NCBI GenBank assembly: GCA_003476475.1
Contig: DMUD01000297.1
Location: 1 to 7,050, forward strand
DNA length: 7,050 bases
DNA from: Cytophagales bacterium
Lineage (GTDB): Bacteria; Bacteroidota; Bacteroidia; Cytophagales; UBA9547
Direction of reading: 5' to 3'
Shown: positions 1-6,081 of the stretch, piece after piece
Position numbering within the stretch: position 1 is the stretch's first letter
Layout: each line of letters begins with the position of its first letter
Made by a program: the position numbers and the translations under genes
The notes under the pieces: model-generated
Databases searched by the model: none
Seen by the model: only the letters and a program-made list of their open reading frames with translations
Told to the model about the DNA's origin: nothing

Positions 1-36
1 TTTAATGTTTTTGTCAATAATTTTTTCTCCTACCAC

Positions 37-497
37 ATGGTCAATGAAAACCTTTCGACCATGGCCTTTTGGGGCCTGCAGTTAGAAAGTGTAGTGCCCA
101 ACCACAGCTGTTTGTCTCGATTCAGAAGAAAACTAGCCGAAAACGGCAGTTTTGATGCCTTATTGGCCAAAATAAACAAACAACTGGAAACCTACGAAGT
201 GTTGGTCAAAAAAGGCATCGAGACAGAGGCCTCCCTGACCGATTCTATTCACATACCAAGAAAAAGGCTACCTACCATATAGCCCATGACAGGAAAGAAG
301 ACGAAGTGCCAATGGAAGAAACAGAAAAACAAGCCACTAAAATAAAGTCTGTAAGGATGTATCGGAAAGGCATGGACGAGGAAGGGTGATGGCTGAAGAA
401 AGGTGACAGGCAGGATTACGGTTTCAAGAAACACGTCACCACTGACGAAAAGGGCAATACCAATCTCAGAGATGCTAATTGTCACAAAATCTATTAA
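37..497 (+). pseudogene. Degenerate IS5-type (DDE) transposase remnant
   Basis: This is the N-terminal half of an insertion-sequence transposase that no longer makes a protein. The first frame (from 37, open back to the window edge) reads MVNENLS...FWGLQLE, VPNHSCLSRFRRKL and FDALLAKINKQLE, which match the N-terminal region of IS5/IS1182-like transposases. At the A-run 261-265 the homology moves to the -1 frame, which continues ATYHIAHDRKEDE, then KSVRMYRKGMDEEG, a TGA stop at 387-389, and WLKKGDRQDYGFKKHVTTDEKG. Recognisable similarity ends near 458; the frame closes at TAA 495-497. The usual 'VDAS' around the first catalytic Asp reads TEAS here, and the regions for the second Asp and the Glu are absent. 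Frameshift, stop, probable catalytic substitution and 3' truncation together mean a dead copy. The 5' boundary may lie outside the window, and I could not identify terminal inverted repeats. Family level is fairly sure; the exact IS name is not. Confidence 0.8.
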
Positions 498-519
498 TTT
501 GCAACTCTTTTAGATAATA

Positions 520-2457
520 ATGATAAAAATCACTCTACCAGACGGTTCAATTCGCGAGTACGAAAAAGGAATCACGAGCTTAGAAATCGCGCGCAGCATA
601 AGCGAAGGTTTAATGCGAAATGTACTTGCCGCAAAAGTAAACGGTAAAGTCCAAGATGCTACGCTTGCCATATACGAAGATGCCAATTTGCAATTGCTCA
701 CTTGGAACGATACGGATGGAAAATCAACTTTTTGGCACTCATCTGCTCACTTGCTCGCCGAGGCATTAGAAGCTCTTTTCCCAGGAGTAAAACTAGGAAT
801 TGGCCCAGCAATAGAATCGGGTTTTTATTATGATGTCGATTTTGGCGAACAATCTTTTTCGCAAGACGACTTCAAAAAGTTGGAAGACAAAATGCTGGTG
901 TTGGCTCGTAACAAAAGCGAGTACATACGGAAAGAAGTGAGCAAAAGCGAAGCCATCGACTATTTTACCAAAAAGGGCGACGAATATAAACTTGAATTGA
1001 TCGATGGATTGACTGATGGTTCCATTACTTTTTACACCCAAGGCCAATTTACCGACTTGTGTCGCGGCCCACACATACCCAATACCGGATTTATAAAAGC
1101 GGTAAAAATTCTAAATGTGGCGGGCGCTTACTGGCGTGGCGACATTGATAGAAAAATGCTCACTCGAATTTATGGCGTCACTTTTCCCAAACAATCCGAA
1201 TTGGACGAACATTTGCGCATGTTGGAAGAAGCCAAAAAACGCGACCATCGCAAACTAGGGCAAGAAATGGAATTATTTACTTTTTCTGAAAACGTAGGAA
1301 AAGGGCTTCCATTGTGGCTACCCAAAGGGACAATTTTGCGTGAGAGATTGATGAATTTTCTAAAAAAAGCGCAAGAAAAAGCTGGTTATGAGCAAGTGGC
1401 CACGCCCCATATTGGAAATAAGAAGTTGTACGTCACGTCTGGTCACTACGAAAAATATGGCAAAGACTCTTTTCAAGCCATTGACACACCTGAAGAGGAG
1501 CAGTTTTTTCTAAAACCAATGAACTGCCCGCACCATTGCGAGATATACAAATTTCGTCCGCGTTCTTACAAGGAATTACCACTCCGTTTTGCAGAGTTTG
1601 GAACAGTGTACCGCTACGAACAAAGCGGCGAACTTCATGGGCTAACCCGTGTAAGAGGTTTTACGCAAGACGATGCCCATATTTTTTGTCGTCACGACCA
1701 GGTAAAAGACGAATTCATGAAAGTAATCGATTTGGTGCTTTTTGTTTTCAAATCGCTTGGTTTTGAAGATTATACGGCTCAAGTATCGCTGCGCGACCCT
1801 GCCAACAAGACCAAATACATAGGGTCGGACGATGCATGGGCTTTGGCAGAAAATGCTATTATAGAAGCGGCTGCTGAAAAAGGGTTAAAAACCGTCACCG
1901 AACTAGGAGAAGCGGCTTTTTATGGGCCAAAACTAGACTTTATGGTCAAAGACGCCATTGGTCGAAAATGGCAATTGGGCACCATTCAAGTTGACTATAA
2001 TTTGCCAGAAAAGTTCCAGCTTGAATACATAGGCTCCGACAATCTGAAACATCGTCCCGTTATGATTCATCGCGCACCGTTTGGCTCGTTGGAAAGGTTT
2101 ACGGCCGTGCTTATTGAACATTGCGCCGGCAATTTCCCATTGTGGCTTGCACCCGAACAGTACATCATTCTGCCAATCTCTGAAAAATTCCACAGTTACG
2201 CACACGAAATAAAATTGCTGTTGGACGAGTACGACATTCGGGGATCGGTAGACGAGAGAGACGAAAAAATAGGGCGCAAAATTCGCGATGCAGAAGTAGC
2301 AAAAGTACCTTATATGCTTATCATTGGCGAAAAAGAACAAATGGAAAACAAAATCACCGTTCGTAAAAAATTTGAGGGTGACAAAGGCAGTATGACAACC
2401 GCTGAATTTGTCTCTATTTTTCAAGAGGAAGTAGCCAAAGCAATGGCCCAAGCATAA
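520..2457 (+). CDS. thrS: Threonyl-tRNA synthetase
   Basis: Cytoplasmic class II aminoacyl-tRNA synthetase that activates threonine with ATP, charges tRNA-Thr, and clears mischarged Ser-tRNA-Thr. At 645 residues it is full length. Domains in order: TGS domain (about 1-62); editing domain (about 63-225) with the metal-site-like set H73, H77, C181, H185; catalytic core (about 245-535); and the anticodon-binding domain (about 540-645). The three zinc ligands that select threonine are present: C336 (in MNCPHH), H387 (in DDAHIF) and H517 (in MIHRAPFG). Motif 2 arginine is R365 (VYRYE) and motif 3 arginine is R526 (GSLERF). The start ATG at 520 gives the normal MIKITLPDG beginning; no Shine-Dalgarno sequence precedes it, as usual in Bacteroidota. 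Only 22 bases separate it from the last stop of the IS remnant, so its promoter is either inside that remnant or very weakly marked. The stop is one base before the next gene. infC, commonly next to thrS, is not here. Confidence 0.98.
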   Translation: MIKITLPDGSIREYEKGITSLEIARSISEGLMRNVLAAKVNGKVQDATLAIYEDANLQLLTWNDTDGKSTFWHSSAHLLAEALEALFPGVKLGIGPAIESGFYYDVDFGEQSFSQDDFKKLEDKMLVLARNKSEYIRKEVSKSEAIDYFTKKGDEYKLELIDGLTDGSITFYTQGQFTDLCRGPHIPNTGFIKAVKILNVAGAYWRGDIDRKMLTRIYGVTFPKQSELDEHLRMLEEAKKRDHRKLGQEMELFTFSENVGKGLPLWLPKGTILRERLMNFLKKAQEKAGYEQVATPHIGNKKLYVTSGHYEKYGKDSFQAIDTPEEEQFFLKPMNCPHHCEIYKFRPRSYKELPLRFAEFGTVYRYEQSGELHGLTRVRGFTQDDAHIFCRHDQVKDEFMKVIDLVLFVFKSLGFEDYTAQVSLRDPANKTKYIGSDDAWALAENAIIEAAAEKGLKTVTELGEAAFYGPKLDFMVKDAIGRKWQLGTIQVDYNLPEKFQLEYIGSDNLKHRPVMIHRAPFGSLERFTAVLIEHCAGNFPLWLAPEQYIILPISEKFHSYAHEIKLLLDEYDIRGSVDERDEKIGRKIRDAEVAKVPYMLIIGEKEQMENKITVRKKFEGDKGSMTTAEFVSIFQEEVAKAMAQA

Positions 2458-2458
2458 T

Positions 2459-3397
2459 ATGCAAACAGCTGCGCAAAAATTTGTTTTTCATGGTTCTGGT
2501 ATACGGCTATTTGCGCTTCAGATTGTTAATATTTTGCTCACAATTGTCAGTTTTGGACTTTATTATCCTTGGGCAAGAGCGGCTTATTTTCGATTCACTT
2601 TACATGAAACCGAATTTGCAGGCAACCGATTTTCATTTAGTGGTACAGGTTGGGAACTCTTCAAAGGATTGGCGATAGGTTTGTTGATACTGGCTGCTAT
2701 CGAATCGGGTTTATTATACCTTTCCAGCCATTCTATTTTGCTCAGCTCATTTCTTTCCTTCATGGTTTTCATGCTATTTGTTCCTTTTGTGATACATGCA
2801 AGCATGCGGTACAGAACAAGTAGAATAAGTTGGAGGGGAATACATTTTGGCTACCGTGGCGATTTGAAAATGCTGATGAATATTTCAGTAAAAGGTACAT
2901 TGCTCACGGTGGTCACCCTTGGTGTTTACAGTGCATGGTATGCCATGGAAGTCCGAAATTATGTACTGGGAAATGTTAGATTTGGTAGTATCCAAATCAA
3001 ATATCACGGCAAAGGCCTAGATTATTTTCTAATAAATCTAAAAGGAATTGTGCTTACCATTTTCACTTTTGGTCTTTATTGGTTTTGGTGGAACAGAAAT
3101 TTGCTGAACTATTATATAAATAAAATTTCACTTACCCAGCACAATAAAACCATCTTCCTGAAATCGACTGCTAGTGGAAATGGTTTTTCCTGGCTTCAAA
3201 TCACGAATTTGGTCATCATCATATTCACTTTAGGCATTGCTACGCCCTGGACTACCGTACGCACATTGCATTACATTTTCGAACATATAGAACTATTGGG
3301 CGAACTAGATCTAGAAAATATCCATCAAACTGAAGAGGAATATAAAAATGCGACAGGAGAAGATTTGATGGGAATGTTAGACATTGGCTGGGTATAA
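2459..3397 (+). CDS. DUF898 (YjgN-family) polytopic inner-membrane protein
   Basis: A 312-residue integral membrane protein of the DUF898/YjgN family, whose biochemical function is unknown to me. About six hydrophobic segments are visible (near 18-36, 70-88, 93-113, 141-160, 192-212, 247-266). The chain is built of about five copies of one unit: a membrane helix ending in T/S-x-G-[LIV]-Y-x-x-W, then a basic/aromatic R-x-x-x-Y/F stretch and a short G-rich loop. Clear copies start near 27 (VSFGLYYPWARAAYFRF), 149 (VTLGVYSAWYAMEVRNY), 199 (FTFGLYWFWWNRNLLNY) and 254 (IFTLGIATPWTTVRTLHY); a weaker copy lies near 105-138 (FVPFVIHASMRYRTSR). The C-terminal tail is acidic and ends TGEDLMGMLDIGWV, a pattern typical of the family. 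ATG 2459 lies one base after the thrS stop and the stop overlaps the peptidase start, so the three genes are probably cotranscribed. The adjacent M48 gene suggests a joint membrane role; that is inference. Confidence 0.88.
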   Translation: MQTAAQKFVFHGSGIRLFALQIVNILLTIVSFGLYYPWARAAYFRFTLHETEFAGNRFSFSGTGWELFKGLAIGLLILAAIESGLLYLSSHSILLSSFLSFMVFMLFVPFVIHASMRYRTSRISWRGIHFGYRGDLKMLMNISVKGTLLTVVTLGVYSAWYAMEVRNYVLGNVRFGSIQIKYHGKGLDYFLINLKGIVLTIFTFGLYWFWWNRNLLNYYINKISLTQHNKTIFLKSTASGNGFSWLQITNLVIIIFTLGIATPWTTVRTLHYIFEHIELLGELDLENIHQTEEEYKNATGEDLMGMLDIGWV

Positions 3398-4488
3398 TGA
3401 ATCTAAATTCAAACATATTTGAAGGTCAATTGTACGATGGAAAATCCTCTAACCCGATACCGGTTACCGTTATTTTATATTCTGACAAATTGGTCATTCA
3501 CCCCAAGGAAACGGAGAAAAACCACCCAACACAAACCTGGGAAAACAGCAAGTTAAAAGACTATCAAAAATTGTCGATAGACTTGGTTCAAATTCGATAT
3601 GGCGACTTCCCAAGCCAAACATTGGAAGTGAAATCAACTCTTTTTGCTGAAAATTTCAAACCGCCCAAATCGGGTTTAACAAGACTCGTCCATCGGTTGA
3701 TACATAGCGGTTGGATAACCTTGACCACCATCATACTTTTCGCTTTGGGCGCACTATTGTTCCTTTATCTGTATGGTTTGCCTTGGCTATCCGAACAAGC
3801 GGTTCGTTTTGTGCCTATGGAATACGAAGTAAAAATGGGCGAAGAATTGTATAAAAACCTAATGAAAGAGGAAAAAATAGACAGCACGCGCACAAAACTT
3901 GCCAACCTTTTCATCAAAGAAATTGATTTCCAAACAGAATATCCGCTGCAGATAACAGTGGTGGAATCGGATATAAAAAATGCTTTTGCACTGCCTGGTG
4001 GACATATTGTTATTTACTCCAAGCTTTTAAACGACATGCGTCAGCATGAAGAATTGTGCGGATTGCTGGGCCACGAGGTAGGCCATGTAAAACTTCGACA
4101 CACCACCAAAAACATATTTAGAAGCTTGTCGGGCTACCTTCTCATCTCCGTTTTCTTGGGCGATTTCAGTGGAGTATCTGCCACACTACTAGACAACGCC
4201 CACCAACTAAACCAACTCTCCTACTCAAGAGCTTTGGAAACAGAGGCAGACGAAACTAGTTTAGCTTGCATGCAGCACAACAAAATAAAACCAGAAGGCA
4301 TTTTGTCTCTTTTCGACAATTTGGAAAAAGGGCATAATGACAACTTGAACATTCCCGAATTTTTCAGTACACACCCAGTAACTGAAAATCGAAAGCGGCA
4401 CATCAAAGAAAAAATAGCTAAGGCAAAAAATCTGTATATAGAACATGCTTTTCTGGAAGGACTATTTCATCAAATGCAGAAAAATTAG
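3397..4488 (+). CDS. Membrane-anchored M48-family zinc metallopeptidase
   Basis: Predicted zinc endopeptidase of family M48 (HtpX/Ste24/BepA group), 363 residues. Residues 1 to about 90 form a soluble beta-rich N-terminal domain (FEGQLYDGKSSNPIPVTV...) resembling the DUF7092-type domain often fused to M48 enzymes. One hydrophobic helix follows (about 107-128). The catalytic domain (about 140-345) has HEVGH at 226-230 (zinc ligands H226 and H230, general base E227), the YSRALETEAD segment at 276-285 (third ligand E281), an upstream ALPGGHIVIYSKLL strand, and the C-terminal FFSTHPVTENR motif. Basic residues before the helix (R96, H99, R100, H103) favour an inside N-terminus, which places the catalytic domain in the periplasm. 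No cleavable signal peptide is visible. The ATG at 3397 shares one base with the TAA of the DUF898 gene, a translational-coupling arrangement. The substrate is unknown; quality control of envelope proteins is a reasonable guess from the family. Confidence 0.93.
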   Translation: MNLNSNIFEGQLYDGKSSNPIPVTVILYSDKLVIHPKETEKNHPTQTWENSKLKDYQKLSIDLVQIRYGDFPSQTLEVKSTLFAENFKPPKSGLTRLVHRLIHSGWITLTTIILFALGALLFLYLYGLPWLSEQAVRFVPMEYEVKMGEELYKNLMKEEKIDSTRTKLANLFIKEIDFQTEYPLQITVVESDIKNAFALPGGHIVIYSKLLNDMRQHEELCGLLGHEVGHVKLRHTTKNIFRSLSGYLLISVFLGDFSGVSATLLDNAHQLNQLSYSRALETEADETSLACMQHNKIKPEGILSLFDNLEKGHNDNLNIPEFFSTHPVTENRKRHIKEKIAKAKNLYIEHAFLEGLFHQMQKN

Positions 4489-4559
4489 TGTTTTATTTTA
4501 GTCAATATTTTACGCTAAAATACTTATTCCCAAATCAATACTTTAGAACATGTTTCTGG

Positions 4560-4591
4560 TTTGGTTTATTTCCCAAAGAAATGTAAGTTTG
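4560..4591 (+). promoter_or_regulatory. Bacteroidota-type promoter for the GAPDH gene
   Basis: TTTG at 4560-4563, a 20-base spacer, and TAAGTTTG at 4584-4591 match the Bacteroidota primary-sigma consensus (TTTG, 19-21 bp, TAnnTTTG) with no mismatch in the defined bases. Transcription would begin near 4597-4599, giving a leader of about 30 bases before the GAPDH ATG at 4629. It lies in the 140-base spacer after the M48 gene, so GAPDH can be transcribed independently of the thrS unit. Confidence 0.72.
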
Positions 4592-4628
4592 TTGACTGTA
4601 AAAAGTTATTCATCATATTCTACCTATT

Positions 4629-5636
4629 ATGTCAAAAATTAAAATTGGAATCAACGGTTTTGGTCGTATCGGCCGCTTGGTTTTTCGCGCCGCCATTACT
4701 AACCCTCATATAGAAGTTGTAGGCATAAACGACCTTATCGATGTCGATTATATGGCTTATATGTTGAAATATGATTCGACTCATGGTATTTTCAAAGGAA
4801 CCATTGAAACAACCGACGGCAACCTAGTTGTAAACGGCCAATCCATTCGTGTGACTGCCGAAAAAGACCCTGCTAACCTAAAATGGAACGAGGTGGGTGC
4901 TGAATATATAGTAGAATCGACTGGATTGTTTTTGACACAAGATACCGCCCAAAAACACATAGTTGCAGGAGCAAAACGTGTAGTACTTTCTGCTCCTGCC
5001 AAAGACGATACCCCAACATTTGTAATGGGTGTCAACAACAAATCTTATACCAAAGACCAAACCATAGTTTCAAACGCTTCATGCACAACCAACTGTTTGG
5101 CTCCTATTGCCAAGGTATTGCACGATAAATTTGGCATTGCCGAAGGTTTGATGACCACCGTTCATGCTACCACAGCCACCCAAAAAACTGTAGATGGCCC
5201 TTCTGCCAAAGATTGGCGTGGAGGTAGAGGTGCTGCCCAAAATATCATACCTTCTTCAACTGGTGCTGCCAAAGCAGTAGGATTGGTTATCCCCTCATTG
5301 AAAGGCAAGCTAACTGGTATGTCCTTCCGTGTACCTACTCCTGATGTATCGGTAGTGGACTTGACAGCGCGTCTGATAGTGCCTGCTTCTAAATCAGATA
5401 TTGACAAAGTTATCAAAGAAGCCTCAGAAGGCGACATGAAAGGTATTCTTGGATATACCGAAGACGAGGTAGTTTCTACCGACTTCTTGGGCGATGCAAG
5501 AACATCGGTTTACGATGCCAAAGCAAGTATTTCTTTGAATGACAACTTTGTGAAAATTGTTTCATGGTACGACAACGAATGGGGTTATAGCAACAAGCTA
5601 GTTGACCTTATTCAGTACATGGATACTGTCAAATAA
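4629..5636 (+). CDS. gapA: Glyceraldehyde-3-phosphate dehydrogenase, glycolytic type I
   Basis: Cytoplasmic enzyme that converts glyceraldehyde 3-phosphate, NAD+ and phosphate to 1,3-bisphosphoglycerate in glycolysis, and runs in reverse in gluconeogenesis. The 335 residues are normal length. The NAD-binding Rossmann domain begins KIGINGFGRIGRLVFR, and the N34-D35 pair (GINDL) fits NAD preference. The catalytic domain has SNASCTTNCLAP with nucleophile C152 and the general base H179 (TTVHATTATQ). The segment TVDGPSAKDWRGGRGAAQNI, FRVPTPDVSVVDL and the end WYDNEWGYSNK closely resemble E. coli GapA. ATG 4629 is the only start giving the normal N-terminus; no Shine-Dalgarno sequence is visible. 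It appears monocistronic: its own promoter lies upstream, and a strong terminator begins 15 bases after the stop. No pgk or other glycolytic gene is next to it. Confidence 0.98.
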   Translation: MSKIKIGINGFGRIGRLVFRAAITNPHIEVVGINDLIDVDYMAYMLKYDSTHGIFKGTIETTDGNLVVNGQSIRVTAEKDPANLKWNEVGAEYIVESTGLFLTQDTAQKHIVAGAKRVVLSAPAKDDTPTFVMGVNNKSYTKDQTIVSNASCTTNCLAPIAKVLHDKFGIAEGLMTTVHATTATQKTVDGPSAKDWRGGRGAAQNIIPSSTGAAKAVGLVIPSLKGKLTGMSFRVPTPDVSVVDLTARLIVPASKSDIDKVIKEASEGDMKGILGYTEDEVVSTDFLGDARTSVYDAKASISLNDNFVKIVSWYDNEWGYSNKLVDLIQYMDTVK

Positions 5637-5651
5637 TCTTTAACTCATTAC

Positions 5652-5700
5652 ATTCGAATGAAAAACCCCGAGCCTTTGGTTCGGGGTTTTTCATTCGAAT
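5652..5700. terminator. Strong, symmetric (bidirectional) intrinsic terminator
   Basis: The 23-base arms 5652-5674 and 5678-5700 are complementary throughout apart from one G.T pair, and they surround a TTT loop. The GC-rich core is CCCCGAGCC / GGTTCGGGG, followed by TTTTT on the right and preceded by AAAAA on the left, so it can terminate transcripts from either side. Both outer ends carry the self-complementary octamer ATTCGAAT (5652-5659 and 5693-5700). It lies 15 bases after the GAPDH stop and ends that transcript. Confidence 0.93.
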
Positions 5701-6081
5701 AGTTTAAATTGCTATTATTAATAAAAACATGCGCTCTTGACTTGTACTGAGAGAGGGGGAATTCTCAAAACCAAACGGAGTTTTACGTACGATTTGAGCA
5801 TTGAAGTAAAATACAACTAATGTCGTTACACGTTATCCAATCTTCCGTAACGCAAATACAATCTAGAACTCATAAATTTTTTCCTAAAATAAACACTAAT
5901 CCTATTGAAGAAAAAAGGGTGCTTAGTAGTGATACATTGTTAAACAATAAATTATAGACAATAGGCAAATAAACCTATACATTCCATGCTTGAGGGAAGC
6001 CACAAAATATATTTTACCGAAAACTACTACCCCATACAAATCAATGTGAAATTCTAATATTTCCACAAATCCAAGAAAAAA
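5701..6081. other. Gene-poor AT-rich spacer before the permease gene
   Basis: About 380 bases lie between the GAPDH terminator and the TTG start of the permease. I see no tRNA, no riboswitch, no exact TAnnTTTG promoter element and no recognisable gene fragment. The longest + strand ATG frame I found by hand is 45 codons (5820-5957, MSLHVIQSS...LLNNKL). Its ATG overlaps the TAA of a preceding short open stretch (5725-5820), but neither peptide is recognisable and both lengths are plausible by chance in AT-rich DNA. A small inverted repeat, ATTGTT-A-AACAAT, is at 5936-5948. The permease promoter is presumably somewhere here. Confidence 0.5.

Noticed and set aside
255..290. Programmed -1 frameshifting in the transposase at the A-run 261-265
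   Set aside because: The run reads AGA AAA AGG in the first frame, which is not a full X XXY YYZ slippery heptamer. The downstream frame also contains a TGA at 387 and lacks the catalytic C-terminal half. Decay explains it more simply.
494..501. TTAATTTG as the -7 element of a thrS promoter
   Set aside because: One mismatch to TAnnTTTG, no TTTG or TTG at the 19-21 base spacing upstream, and it would leave a leader of only about 12 bases.
1933..2451. 172-codon frame on the - strand within thrS
   Set aside because: It is an antisense shadow of a strongly conserved coding region, with Phe/Cys-rich composition and no recognisable domain.
4494..4522. TATTTTAG / CTAAAATA inverted repeat as a terminator of the thrS-DUF898-M48 unit
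   Set aside because: The 8-bp stem is almost all A/T, has a 13-base loop and is not followed by a T-run; it is too weak to call.
5651..5701. Resemblance of CATTCGAATG to a tRNA T-loop
   Set aside because: No acceptor, D-arm or anticodon-arm partners are present; the sequence is fully explained as the foot of the terminator stem.
5788..5796. TACGATTTG as a promoter element in the spacer
   Set aside because: The gap between TA and TTTG is three bases instead of two, and no properly spaced TTTG lies upstream.
5986..6057. 23-codon ATG frame (MLEGSHKIYFTENYYPI...) just before the permease, in the same frame
   Set aside because: Very short, ends at the TAA 25 bases before the TTG start, and not recognisable; it is probably chance.
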